DNA of 64,000 nucleotides from an uncultured Lachnospiraceae bacterium (GTDB lineage Bacteria > Bacillota > Clostridia > Lachnospirales > Lachnospiraceae): assembly GCA_949840805.1 (NCBI GenBank), contig CATKXR010000002.1:1-64000 (forward strand), given 5' to 3'. A program made the position numbers and the translations under genes. The notes beneath the pieces were generated by a model, which was not told the DNA's origin, ran no database searches, and saw nothing but the letters and a program-made list of their open reading frames with translations. This document shows, piece after piece, positions 7,272 to 15,646 of the stretch. How positions within the stretch are numbered: position 1 is the stretch's first letter; each line of letters opens with the position of its first letter.

Positions 7272-8948
7272 CTACAGCCCTTCCAGACGGTCAAAAATCT
7301 CCTGGGCGGCCTTGAGACAGTTGATGATCTGCTGGTCGTTTTGGGTGAGGAGGGCATTATGGATCATTTGGATGGCATCTGCAGCCTGCTGCCGTCTCGG
7401 CCCAAGGAGCTGGGCAAACAGCCGCTCCCCCCGGGCTAAGACCAGACGGGTACGGATCCCGCCGGGCGGCATCAGCTTGTAGGACTGTAATGCCTCCAGC
7501 CGCTCATCGAGTTCTTCCTGGGACATCCGCAGATGGTCGCTGGCGAGCATCTTTTTTCTCACCTGTTTTTTCTGGTGGTCGGTCACTTCAACCTCCAGGA
7601 TTCCGTTGATATCATAGGAAAAGCAGACCTCAATATGGGCCTGTCCGGCGGGAACCGGCAGGATGTCCATCTCAATGGCCCCCAGCTTAATGTTGTCACG
7701 GCAATAATAGGCTTCTCCCTGGAAGATGCCGATGCAGATGTGAGATTGGTTGTCATAGCTGTTAGTATAACACCTGGTCTTGGAGCAGGGAAGGATACTG
7801 TTTCGCTCAATAATCGGTGACAGAATAGGATTGTCCGTATCCGAATGGTTCACCACATCGGTTCCCAAGGTAAAGGGACAGATATCGGTCAGAACAAGAT
7901 CGTGGATATCTTGCTGCCGCGTCTTGATTCCGGCATAGATTCCTGCGCCCATGGCAACCACCTCATCCGGTGAACCGATGATGCAGGGCTTCTTTTTTAG
8001 TAAGGTCTGCAGGTAGAAAGAAATGACCGGCATTTTGGAGGAACCGCCCACCAGGACCACCTGGTCAATATCCCCGGACGCCCGGTCGCTGTCCCTTAAG
8101 GCACTTTCGACCACCTGGCTGACGCGGTCGAAAATCCCCTGACAAAGTTCTGCCAGCTCTACATGGGTGATGGTCATTTTTTTGTTTTCGGCCTCCCAGA
8201 CAAGATCGGCCTTGTTTTTGCCGGTTAGCTGCCGTTTGCAGTCTTCTGCCAGACGAAGGAGAGAGAACTGGCAGGCCGGGTCCAGATTGTCATAATCCAT
8301 CTGATGCAGGGAGCAGAATCTGCGGGCAATGATTTCGTCAAAGTCATCGCCGCCTAAGCGGTTGTCGCCGCTGACGGCGATAATCTCAATCACATTGTCA
8401 AAATAGTCTACAATGGACACATCCAGCGTCCCGCCGCCAAAGTCAAACACCAGATAGCTTCCCTCCTCCTTTCCGCTTATACGGCTGGCGGCCAGGGCAG
8501 CGGCGGATGGCTCATTGACCAGCCGTTCCACATGAAGGCCGGCCAGGCTGCCGGCTTCCTTAGTGGCATACCGCTGATGGTCATTAAAATATGCCGGGAC
8601 GCTGATGACGGCTTCTGTTACTTTTTCTCCCAGAAAACGCTCCGCATCCTCTTTTAACTGCCGCAGGACAAAGGAGGAAAGCTCCTGGGGAGTAAATTCC
8701 TGCCCGGCCAGCAAAAACACTTTGCTTGTTCCCATAAAACGCTTGAAGGAGGAGGCGGAGGCTTCCGGATGGGAGATAAGCCGTTCCCTTGCCACAGATC
8801 CAACAAGGATTTTGCCGTCCTGGTCTATGCTGACCACACTGGGAGTCAGAACCTGTCCCAGAGGATTGGGGATCAGGAGCGGTTTGCCGTTTTTACAGAC
8901 GCAGGCCAGACTGTTTGTGGTTCCCAAATCAATTCCGATGATTGCCAT
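7272..8948 (-). CDS. hscC: Hsp70-family chaperone, HscC-like
   Basis: A 558-residue DnaK relative, matching HscC (about 556) rather than DnaK (about 610). Nucleotide-binding motifs are present: [14 protein letters not shown] (phosphate 1), [17 protein letters not shown] (phosphate 2) and [13 protein letters not shown] (adenosine). The substrate-binding domain has NSILPCSKT and the region after it is short, so the lid is truncated. It is the first gene of the operon and is followed by a J-domain membrane protein. HscC chaperones have few clients and specific J partners; the client here is unknown. Confidence 0.88.
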   Translation of the reverse strand: MAIIGIDLGTTNSLACVCKNGKPLLIPNPLGQVLTPSVVSIDQDGKILVGSVARERLISHPEASASSFKRFMGTSKVFLLAGQEFTPQELSSFVLRQLKEDAERFLGEKVTEAVISVPAYFNDHQRYATKEAGSLAGLHVERLVNEPSAAALAASRISGKEEGSYLVFDFGGGTLDVSIVDYFDNVIEIIAVSGDNRLGGDDFDEIIARRFCSLHQMDYDNLDPACQFSLLRLAEDCKRQLTGKNKADLVWEAENKKMTITHVELAELCQGIFDRVSQVVESALRDSDRASGDIDQVVLVGGSSKMPVISFYLQTLLKKKPCIIGSPDEVVAMGAGIYAGIKTRQQDIHDLVLTDICPFTLGTDVVNHSDTDNPILSPIIERNSILPCSKTRCYTNSYDNQSHICIGIFQGEAYYCRDNIKLGAIEMDILPVPAGQAHIEVCFSYDINGILEVEVTDHQKKQVRKKMLASDHLRMSQEELDERLEALQSYKLMPPGGIRTRLVLARGERLFAQLLGPRRQQAADAIQMIHNALLTQNDQQIINCLKAAQEIFDRLEGL

Positions 8949-9141
8949 TTATTGGATGCCTCCGTTATTTTTATGATATTTGTTGTTTGGAGAGTGCGGT
9001 TACTCTAACGATTATAGGCGATTTTTCCTAAAAAGTCAAAAAAGATAAAATTTTTAAAAAATTCTGAATGGATTTGCCTGCCTCAATCGTATTCCTATTG
9101 AAGCCGGAAAAAGCTATCAATCATGAATGGAGATTAAAGAT

Positions 9142-9483
9142 ATGAAAAAAACATTTGCAGGAATTTTGACAGCAGCATTCGTATTGGGGTTGGGAGTCAC
9201 CAGCGCATTCGCGGCAGGAAGAGGGTGCCATTCTCATGGAGGACACCACGGGGGAGCCTGTGATTATGCTTATTCCTCCTGCCTGTATGCGGATGAGGAC
9301 GGAGATGGGATCTGCGACTACTGCGGGATGAGCAGCAGTGATGAAAATTGGCATGGCGTTCATTTTGTTGATGCCAATAACGATGGAATTTGTGATTATT
9401 ATGCAGACGGCACTTGTCCTCATAATGGTTCCGGGTATGGCCATCATGACGGGTATGTGAGACATGGAAGGTACTGCCGATAG
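9142..9483 (+). CDS. Secreted Cys/His-rich small protein with EF-hand-like loops
   Basis: I start at the second ATG (9142) because it gives a clean signal peptide, MKKTFAGILTAAFVLGLGVT, cleaved after AFA. The 113-residue precursor then has a His-rich patch (CHSHGGHHGG) and two acidic loops, DEDGDGICDYC and DANNDGICDY, that resemble calcium-binding dockerin/EF loops, plus a His-rich end. It probably binds metal outside the cell. It lies 18 bp upstream of an ECF sigma factor, so it is either the sigma factor's target or part of its sensing. Confidence 0.7.
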   Translation: MKKTFAGILTAAFVLGLGVTSAFAAGRGCHSHGGHHGGACDYAYSSCLYADEDGDGICDYCGMSSSDENWHGVHFVDANNDGICDYYADGTCPHNGSGYGHHDGYVRHGRYCR

Positions 9484-9501
9484 GATGAATGGAGTTTCAG
9501 A

Positions 9502-9984
9502 ATGCGGAATGAGCAGGAGGTAGACAGAGCCATTGAGCGGTATTCTGATACGATTCGGCGGCTCTGCATGATACATTTAAAGAATTATGCAGATACGGAG
9601 GACATATTTCAAACGGTTTTTTTGAAGTATGTCCTTAGTTCTGTTTCTTTTGAAAATGAGGAGCATGAGAGGGCCTGGTTTATCCGGGTTACAATCAATG
9701 CCTGTAAAGACTTGCTCAAAAGCTTTTTCCGCAGCCATACGGTTCCGCTTGATGAGATATTGGAACAGCCGGCGCTTTTGCCGCCGGACAACAGGGAGGT
9801 CCTGGAGGCGGTGGTTTCTCTTCCGGCCAAATATCGGGAAGTGGTTTATCTCCATTTCTATGAAGATTATACTGCTCCGCAGATCAGCCGGATTCTGGGC
9901 AAAAATGTCAATACGATTTATACGCTCCTGACGCGCTCAAAGCAGATGCTCCGGGAGAAGCTGGGAGGTGACGGATATGAATGA
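9502..9984 (+). CDS. ECF RNA polymerase sigma factor
   Basis: A 160-residue sigma-70 family protein of extracytoplasmic type. Region 2 spans roughly residues 10-75 (YADTEDIFQTVFLKY) and region 4 roughly 100-150 (LPAKYREVVYLHFYEDYTAPQI). There is no region 3, as usual for ECF factors. The ribosome site GGAG lies 8 bp upstream. The anti-sigma gene overlaps its end by 8 bp, the standard coupled arrangement. Confidence 0.9.
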   Translation: MRNEQEVDRAIERYSDTIRRLCMIHLKNYADTEDIFQTVFLKYVLSSVSFENEEHERAWFIRVTINACKDLLKSFFRSHTVPLDEILEQPALLPPDNREVLEAVVSLPAKYREVVYLHFYEDYTAPQISRILGKNVNTIYTLLTRSKQMLREKLGGDGYE

Positions 9985-10735
9985 CAGAATAAAGGAAGCC
10001 TTTGACCAGATACAAGCCGGGGAGGATTTAAAGGACAGGACCAGGTTATTTCTCCTGCAAAAGACGGGAAGAACAAAAAAAACATGGAGAATGAGTGTTC
10101 AGCCCCTTGTCTCTGCTGCTGTGTGCCTGTTGTTTCTGTTGTTTGGCGGCCATTGGTTCTATTTTACCCCCACGGCAAAAATCAGCATTGATGTCAACCC
10201 ATCCATTGAATTGGGGATTAACCGGCTGGACCGGGTGATTGTGGTGGAAGCTTATAATGAGGACGGGCGGGAATTGGCCGCTTCCCTGAATATCCGTTTT
10301 AAAAATTATCAGGACGCGGTGAGCCAGATCCTGGAAAATGAGCAGGTGGCAGTTATGTTGTCCCAGGATGAGGTGATCACCATCACGGTTATGGAATCCA
10401 AGGGGCCTCAGTCGGTGCGAATCCTTTCTGACATGGAATCCTGTGCAGCCAGACATCAAAACACCTATTGCTATTCTGCCGATTCCGGATCAGTTGCAGC
10501 GGCACATGAACACGGGATGTCCTGCGGAAAATACCGGGCTTTTTTGGAAGTGCAGAAGCTGCGGCCGGATATTACCCCGGATCAAATCCAGAGTATGACC
10601 ATGAGGGAGATCCGGGATTTGATGGAACAGGCGCCGGGGGATGAAAACGGAAGCGCGGGAGGAAGTGACGAGGCGGAAGCATCCTGTAACCGTCACAGAG
10701 GGCATGGACATCACGGCAATGGACATGACAGGTAG
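9977..10735 (+). CDS. RsgI-like membrane anti-sigma factor with His-rich tail
   Basis: Start chosen at the ATG at 9977, 8 bp after GGGAGG; the ORF track began at an upstream GTG. The 252-residue protein has a short cytoplasmic part (~1-42) that should bind the sigma factor. One membrane segment follows (~43-62, PLVSAAVCLLFLLFGG), then an RsgI-type extracellular domain marked by ISIDVNPSIELGIN. The tail is rich in Cys and His (CNRHRGHGHHGNGH). The same chemistry in the secreted protein two genes upstream suggests that the system senses a metal or an envelope stress linked to metal. Confidence 0.8.
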   Translation: MNDRIKEAFDQIQAGEDLKDRTRLFLLQKTGRTKKTWRMSVQPLVSAAVCLLFLLFGGHWFYFTPTAKISIDVNPSIELGINRLDRVIVVEAYNEDGRELAASLNIRFKNYQDAVSQILENEQVAVMLSQDEVITITVMESKGPQSVRILSDMESCAARHQNTYCYSADSGSVAAAHEHGMSCGKYRAFLEVQKLRPDITPDQIQSMTMREIRDLMEQAPGDENGSAGGSDEAEASCNRHRGHGHHGNGHDR

Positions 10736-10781
10736 GGACAAGGCCTGCATGATTATCCGATAATCGTGCAGGCCTTGTCCC
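10735..10781. terminator. Long hairpin shared by convergent genes
   Basis: GGGACAAGGCCTGCA and TGCAGGCCTTGTCCC pair, extended by GATTAT/ATAATC, with a CCG-containing loop. It lies between the anti-sigma gene and the minus-strand peptide gene and could terminate both transcripts. There is no strong T run on either side, so it might instead only protect mRNA ends. Confidence 0.6.
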
Positions 10782-10808
10782 CTCCAGATCGATATTCAAA
10801 TAATAAAA

Positions 10809-10922
10809 TCAGCGGTTACTTTTAACTTGCTCGCCACAGGAATGGAAATAACCGCATATGGAAGCATTACAACTTTTCGCTTTCTCACTGGCGATCAATT
10901 TCGGGGGAATATACTTTTTCAT
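10809..10922 (-). CDS. Candidate RiPP precursor peptide, 37 residues, three Cys
   Basis: This gene is too short for the ORF track. The minus-strand ATG at 10922 is preceded by a very good ribosome site, GGGAGGTG, 5 bp upstream. The product has a lysine-rich leader beginning MKKYIPPKLIASEK and a putative core CNASICGYFHSCG, with spacings C-x4-C-x5-C, and ends in a short polar tail. It overlaps the 3' end of the radical SAM gene by 38 bp in another frame. Size, leader/core layout and position are those of substrates of SPASM radical SAM maturases, which make thioether links at Cys. There is no close match to SCIFF. Precursor identity is inferred from position and ribosome site. Confidence 0.65.
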   Translation of the reverse strand: MKKYIPPKLIASEKAKSCNASICGYFHSCGEQVKSNR

Positions 10923-12243
10923 TTGCGCACCTCCCTTCTAAAGAATATATAGATTGTTTTGCTTCTGTAATCATGCATGTATCGGACCCTCTGTCCAGCT
11001 TCCCGCCATTTTCTTTATACACACATCCAATACAGACAGAACAAAAATCCCTTTTTTTGCATTTTCCGCATTCTGGGTTCATCTGGTTGAACTGCAATGA
11101 AAGGAATTCGTTTAGAACAGAAGATTTGCTCCACACATCGGCAATCCTGCTCTCTTTTACATTACCAATCTTAAAATCGATTCCATTGCAGGGATGGATA
11201 TTCCCATATGGATCGAAGGACAACATATTCCGTCCGGCATTACAGAAGTGATCTGCCCTGTGTCCGGATACCTTGTCCGGCAGAAGTCCATATTGAACCT
11301 GCATACGGATTATCTTGCCATACTTGTCAGGATCCAGTAAGCGGTAGGGATCCGCGCTTTTTCCGCCGTGGGTCGGCGCAATCACCAGGCTGGTTGTGAT
11401 GTCAATATTCAGCCGTCGGGCTAATTTTATGAGATCCTCAAAGGCATCAAAATTCTGTTTCATGGCAACCGATTTGATGTAGGTATCGATACCTGCGCAT
11501 TTGCAGATAAGCATCGTTTTCAGGCTTCGTTCAAAGGAACCGGCTACTTGCGTGACAGCATCGTGTGTTTTGGCATCGCCTCCGTAGAAGCTGAAGGAGA
11601 TGCTGTTCGGCCGAAGTGCAAGTATTTGATCCAGAAGGCTGTCGCTGATCGAATATCCGTTGGTATAAATATTCAGAAGCATTTTCTTGCTTTTGACATA
11701 TTTTGCGATTTCGAGAAAATCCGGGTGAAGCGTCGGCTCTCCTCCTGTCAAAAGGATACTCATGCACCCCAATTCTTCCAACTGGTCTAAAATCCCGAAG
11801 TAATCTTCCGCCTCCAGTTCCGTCTTTACATCCGGCGGATCGTCTATATAACAGTGGATGCAGCGTTCATTACATCGGTAAGTTAACTCCAGCGTGGCAT
11901 TCAGCAAAATTCTGTTTTCTGAACAAGTCTCCTGCACAGATCTGCCGATCCGGTTCTCAAAACAATCCTCCTTTTCCTGTGCATCATCCAAAACGATTTG
12001 ATTCTGAATGAGCCCATCGACAAAAGAGCTGATATCCTCCCAAAAGGCTCTGGCATCTGTAACATGGTACTGTGTAATCAATTGCCTGCACAAGAATTCG
12101 ACCGTACATCCAGGGTTGTCTGATATAATCTCCAAAATGTCGAATACAATCTCATTGAACAGATAGTCTTTTCTTTGAACGACATGCCGCAGATAGACCT
12201 GATGATCGATCAGCCGGTAATAGACGTCATTATGGATCTTCAT
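10885..12243 (-). CDS. Radical SAM/SPASM peptide maturase with PqqD-like N-terminus
   Basis: The 452-residue enzyme starts at the ATG at 12243 (AAGGAG 7 bp upstream). Residues ~1-90 look like a PqqD-type RiPP recognition element (YLFNEIVFDILEII). The radical SAM core holds the 4Fe-4S motif CNERCIHC (Cys near 124, 128, 131) and the GGEPTLHP motif that binds SAM. The C-terminus has a SPASM domain with auxiliary cluster Cys (CNAGRN, HPCNG, CGKCKKRDFCSVCIGC). Such enzymes install thioether or carbon-carbon links in peptides. It overlaps the AAA+ gene by 14 bp upstream and a candidate precursor gene downstream. Confidence 0.88.
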   Translation of the reverse strand: MKIHNDVYYRLIDHQVYLRHVVQRKDYLFNEIVFDILEIISDNPGCTVEFLCRQLITQYHVTDARAFWEDISSFVDGLIQNQIVLDDAQEKEDCFENRIGRSVQETCSENRILLNATLELTYRCNERCIHCYIDDPPDVKTELEAEDYFGILDQLEELGCMSILLTGGEPTLHPDFLEIAKYVKSKKMLLNIYTNGYSISDSLLDQILALRPNSISFSFYGGDAKTHDAVTQVAGSFERSLKTMLICKCAGIDTYIKSVAMKQNFDAFEDLIKLARRLNIDITTSLVIAPTHGGKSADPYRLLDPDKYGKIIRMQVQYGLLPDKVSGHRADHFCNAGRNMLSFDPYGNIHPCNGIDFKIGNVKESRIADVWSKSSVLNEFLSLQFNQMNPECGKCKKRDFCSVCIGCVYKENGGKLDRGSDTCMITEAKQSIYSLEGRCANEKVYSPEIDRQ

Positions 12244-13552
12244 CAACCATCTCCTTTGCGGCAGCCGAGAATTTATCTGCGATTTTAGCGACTATTTTTG
12301 CCTTATCCTCATCAGTGGTTTTACGTCCACGCAAAACATCAGGATTCGAAATATTATGCAGGCGGTCAAGCTCTGCCTGCGTTGTGGCACAAGCCTCCAG
12401 AAGATTTTCCTGGGTCACAGTCCCAGGATTCTTGATAACCGCATTAATACATCCCTGCTTAACCGCATTGCGGATATCCCGTCCGCAGAAATCGTATTCT
12501 GCAAGCTTGTCCAGATCCACATCCTCACTCAATGGAATATTCAGTTTTGCGCCTTCCCCTACGGGATATAGGTGCCTCTTCCAGATTTCCTTTCGTGCCT
12601 GAAAATCCGGTCGTTCCATTTCTACGCAAACCAATCTGGTCAAAAAGGCCTTATCATAATTTTCAATCAGGTTGGTAGCAAAAATAACGATGCCATCATG
12701 CTCTTCAAGGCTCATCAAAAGCTGGCTGCGCATGGAGTTAATGGTCTGGGAGGAAGATTCGCTGGTGTCAGTCAATCTGGCGGAAAGCATGGAATCCGCT
12801 TCATCGATAAACAGTACCGCGTCTTGTTCCTTTGCAGCCCTGAAAATCCCTTTCAGGCGCTTGGGACCCTCTCCGTGATATTTGCTTTCAATATCCGCAT
12901 AAGAGGCCCGAATGATTTTTTTCTTTAAACGGTCTGCAATGGCTTCTGCGGCCATTGTTTTTCCCGTTCCGGAGCTGCCGTACAAATTCAGAAGTACAGA
13001 TGGGCTCATAATGGAACCCAGTCCCCAGTCCTCAAACAAAACCTGCCGGTTTTCAAGAATTGCAATGGCAGAAAGCAGGCTTTTTTTCACTTCCTCTGAT
13101 ATTACCAGGCGGCTGAAAGTGTACCTGGGCGGCTCTGCCTGAAACTGTGCCGCAAGCCGTTTGTACTCATCCTCCAGATTGTCGGATTCAGGTGCCGGCG
13201 CTTTGCTTCCGATGTCGGTACCAACTCCCGGAACATCCTTTTGCTGCTTGCAGGCCACCCGGCCGGAATAACATATTTCTTTGGGGAGAACAGAGGACAA
13301 TCTCCTTGCGATCCCTTTTGCCATCTCTTGTCCCCGCTGAATGGGGTTGTTCACTCCCTCTGTCGGATACTTCTCTAATACGATGACCATGTCATACTTT
13401 GGCGCGTTGGCATCACATACTTCGATTTCCGGCACAGGCTGGTTGGGAAACGCACTGTTAAACTCGCTGTATACTATGTTTTGAATATTCTGCAGTGTCA
13501 GATGATCGATGCTTCTCGCCGAAAAACCTGTACACAATACGTAAATTTTCAT
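12230..13552 (-). CDS. AAA+ ATPase of the radical SAM cluster
   Basis: A 440-residue protein with one AAA+ module at about residues 170-360: Walker A LYGSSGTGKT, Walker B AVLFIDEADS, sensor 1 IVIFATN and an arginine-finger region ENYDKAFLTRLV, followed by a small helical lid (DFCGRDIRNAVKQG). The first ~150 residues form a separate unknown domain (starts MKIYVLCTGFSARS) and a Pro/Ala-rich linker. The ATPase is of the classic remodelling type (p97/Ycf46/CbbX-like). It overlaps the radical SAM gene and follows four small genes on the same operon, so it probably powers assembly or peptide handling. Confidence 0.85.
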   Translation of the reverse strand: MKIYVLCTGFSARSIDHLTLQNIQNIVYSEFNSAFPNQPVPEIEVCDANAPKYDMVIVLEKYPTEGVNNPIQRGQEMAKGIARRLSSVLPKEICYSGRVACKQQKDVPGVGTDIGSKAPAPESDNLEDEYKRLAAQFQAEPPRYTFSRLVISEEVKKSLLSAIAILENRQVLFEDWGLGSIMSPSVLLNLYGSSGTGKTMAAEAIADRLKKKIIRASYADIESKYHGEGPKRLKGIFRAAKEQDAVLFIDEADSMLSARLTDTSESSSQTINSMRSQLLMSLEEHDGIVIFATNLIENYDKAFLTRLVCVEMERPDFQARKEIWKRHLYPVGEGAKLNIPLSEDVDLDKLAEYDFCGRDIRNAVKQGCINAVIKNPGTVTQENLLEACATTQAELDRLHNISNPDVLRGRKTTDEDKAKIVAKIADKFSAAAKEMVDEDP

Positions 13553-13566
13553 TTCGTATCTCCTCG

Positions 13567-13950
13567 TCAGATGGAAGTCTTATCAAAGATTAAGACATTG
13601 TTATTCGTATCAAACGCATTCTGCAAAGTGCTGGCAATGCCATCGTTGCTGCGCAGTTTTTCAATATCAAGAATGTCATCGTCCGTATCAAGATTGTCGT
13701 AATTGGCAATAATGACATCATCATCTAAAATATCTATATTATTTATGCCATGGTTGGCCGATTCAATTGCAGTTTTGATAACACTGCCTGGGAGGACGAC
13801 AGTATGCTTATGTTTTTCCAGATATTTCAAAATAAGTTGTTTAATTTTCTTACCGGTGATGAATCCAATAACCAGAGTTGCTGCTATAGCAGCAAACAAG
13901 GCGATCAGTTTGGCAGCGCCCAAGCCTGCAAGCCACGTTATAATCCCCAT
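13567..13950 (-). CDS. Small membrane-anchored protein of unknown function
   Basis: 127 residues. The N-terminus is one long membrane segment (residues ~8-32, KLIALFAAIAATLVIGFITG), then a basic stretch (KKIKQLILKYLEKHKH) and an acidic Asp-rich domain with repeated DxD/DDD patterns (DILDDDVIIANYDNLDTDDD). AAGGAGG lies upstream. No family recognised. The gap to the AAA+ gene is 14 bp. The topology would put the acidic domain in the cytoplasm if the anchor is N-out, where it could dock the ATPase. Confidence 0.6.
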   Translation of the reverse strand: MGIITWLAGLGAAKLIALFAAIAATLVIGFITGKKIKQLILKYLEKHKHTVVLPGSVIKTAIESANHGINNIDILDDDVIIANYDNLDTDDDILDIEKLRSNDGIASTLQNAFDTNNNVLIFDKTSI

Positions 13951-13963
13951 CCTATTATCCTCC

Positions 13964-14368
13964 TTATCTCATTTCCTTCAGTGAAAGAATTTTGCAGACA
14001 CTGTCCTTCGTCGGATCGTTCATGATATCGCTCATAGTAATATCAAGGGAATCCGCAATGATAACCCGTCCGACGTAAGCCTTAGTTGTTACCATGACCG
14101 GATTTTCCTGCTCATCCAGCAGAATCTGCATGACTTCCCAGCGATAGTCTTTTTTTTCAATTTTTACCAGGCATTTTTTCCCTTCAGGATATTTCTCTGC
14201 CAAATGGACAAAATACGTCAACAGATCGCTTTTTTTCAGTATCTCCAGATGGCGCTCTTTGGTCGTCATTTTCAGATACAGCGCCCGCTCGATAGTATCC
14301 AGCAGCGTTTCTCTCCGCGGCTCCCGGGCCTGCTGCATGTCCTCATTAAAGTCCTGATTAAAACTCAT
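13964..14368 (-). CDS. Soluble protein of unknown function in the radical SAM cluster
   Basis: 134 residues, start at ATG 14368 with AAAGGAG upstream. No membrane segment or signal peptide. The N-terminal third is helical and charged; the rest is predicted mixed alpha/beta (KCLVKIEKKDYRWEVMQILL). No family recognised. It sits 13 bp upstream of the preceding small membrane protein, in the same operon. Confidence 0.6.
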   Translation of the reverse strand: MSFNQDFNEDMQQAREPRRETLLDTIERALYLKMTTKERHLEILKKSDLLTYFVHLAEKYPEGKKCLVKIEKKDYRWEVMQILLDEQENPVMVTTKAYVGRVIIADSLDITMSDIMNDPTKDSVCKILSLKEMR

Positions 14369-14388
14369 CTTTTTTCTCCTTTACATAT

Positions 14389-14670
14389 TTATTCATAAGC
14401 CACATCCTGCACATATAAGCCGCTTACCGTACTTGCGGAAATTTCGACCTCGCAGTCTTTTTCGTCATCATCATTCAAAATATCCAGCTTTACAGTTTTT
14501 CCGCCGCTCTGCTCGATGATTTCTTTGATAACAGCTTTCTTTACTCCGGTTCGATTTCCTATCGCATTGCGGATTGTCTCCCAGAGATTGGATCGGTTCA
14601 GAACGGTGACGGTAATCGCAAACACAGCGCAGGCAAACAGTCCGCCCAAAATTAAGTAAGTCAACCACAT
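14389..14670 (-). CDS. Small single-pass membrane protein of unknown function
   Basis: 93 residues with an N-terminal membrane segment (WLTYLILGGLFACAVFAITV) and a ~70-residue soluble part containing an Asp-rich turn (ILNDDDEKDC). Similar organisation to the 127-residue protein two genes downstream: anchor, basic helix (GVKKAVIKEII) and then acidic beta-rich region, so the two may be distant relatives. Ribosome site GGGAG. Confidence 0.6.
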   Translation of the reverse strand: MWLTYLILGGLFACAVFAITVTVLNRSNLWETIRNAIGNRTGVKKAVIKEIIEQSGGKTVKLDILNDDDEKDCEVEISASTVSGLYVQDVAYE

Positions 14671-14698
14671 GATTACATTCTCCCACTAAATATAAAAG

Positions 14699-15115
14699 TT
14701 ACAGTTCGAAAACCAAAATCCCGTCTTTCTGCAGAGAATCCGATAATTTAGAAGAAAGCTGCCCATAGTTAATCATTCTGTGCGCCATACAATTATCCTG
14801 GCTGTCTAACACGACCTGAAGCAGGTAGAACTGCAGGTCAATTTCAGAATCCTTCTTATAACCCAAGCGGTCAATCCATTCCTCGGTTGGCTTTAACAAA
14901 ATTCCCTGTTTTACTTTTGGATGCTGCTTCTTCTGGTCCATAAACCAGTCTTTGCATTCTTTTCCGTATAACGTTTCTGTACAAAAGCTGTTTTTTGTCA
15001 GCATTGAGAGGGGCTTTTTCCTGTGGCTGTCCCTCCAGAAGAAATACCCGGTTCCGCCGGCCACGCCGACGACTAAAGCAACCAACAAAATCGTTGAGAT
15101 CTTAAAGGCCATCAT
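14699..15115 (-). CDS. Membrane-anchored protein, paralogue of the next gene
   Basis: 138 residues: N-terminal anchor (STILLVALVVGVAGGTGYFF), then a soluble domain. The domain aligns with that of the 149-residue neighbour through the start LTKNSFCTE / LTEQLITEN, a central WF(M/Q)(D/E)Q and the ends INYGQLSSKLSDSL / VNYSKISEKLSQLL followed by DG-LV. The genes are 2 bp apart, so this is a local duplication. Function unknown. The C-terminal pair of helices could dimerise. Confidence 0.65.
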   Translation of the reverse strand: MMAFKISTILLVALVVGVAGGTGYFFWRDSHRKKPLSMLTKNSFCTETLYGKECKDWFMDQKKQHPKVKQGILLKPTEEWIDRLGYKKDSEIDLQFYLLQVVLDSQDNCMAHRMINYGQLSSKLSDSLQKDGILVFEL

Positions 15116-15117
15116 CC

Positions 15118-15567
15118 TTATCCCTCCATTACTAAAGTGCCATTGTTGCCATCGAGAAGCTGCGACAATTTCTCGCTTATCTTGCTGTAATTAACCAACT
15201 GTGTGACGGACACATCTCCCGTTTCATCCAAGAGCGAAAACAGCACATAGCTTTTGGCATCCAGGGGTTTCCCGGTTGAGCTCAACTGTTTGGCAAGATT
15301 CGGGGTCAGGCGGATAATAGAGAACTTATGGCCGGCTGTCTTGCCATTGCACTGCTCCTGAAACCATTTTTTTGCAAAAGCCCCTGTCAGGTTTTCCGTA
15401 ATCAACTGCTCTGTCAATAGAACACGTTTCTCCTTCTCCCACTGACGATATTCTTTGGCTGCATCGCGCTGGTCATCCATCAGGCTTTTTCCGATCCCCA
15501 AAGCAACGCCTATGGTTGCCGCAACCCCTAATGTTTTTCCCAAGGTCCAACTTTTGTCATTTTCCAT
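15118..15567 (-). CDS. Membrane-associated protein, paralogue of the preceding gene
   Basis: 149 residues, ribosome site AAAGGAG. A short glycine-rich hydrophobic stretch near residues 10-27 (LGVAATIGVALGIGKSL) may be a weak membrane anchor. The C-terminal ~100 residues are homologous to the 138-residue product of the adjacent gene (shared WF, Y-x-x-(L/I)S-x-KLS). No known family. Confidence 0.65.
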   Translation of the reverse strand: MENDKSWTLGKTLGVAATIGVALGIGKSLMDDQRDAAKEYRQWEKEKRVLLTEQLITENLTGAFAKKWFQEQCNGKTAGHKFSIIRLTPNLAKQLSSTGKPLDAKSYVLFSLLDETGDVSVTQLVNYSKISEKLSQLLDGNNGTLVMEG

Positions 15568-15646
15568 AGCAAATCTCCTTTCTGTTTATACGCTTATTAT
15601 ATTTTAATATATCAGCCGAATTTGCCACTGCGCAGGCAACAACAAG

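Noticed and set aside
6485-7315. Plus-strand ORF of 276 aa
   Set aside because: Antisense shadow of the J-domain gene; no ribosome site at its start.
10809-10922. SCIFF precursor
   Set aside because: SCIFF peptides have six Cys in about 45 residues; this one has three.
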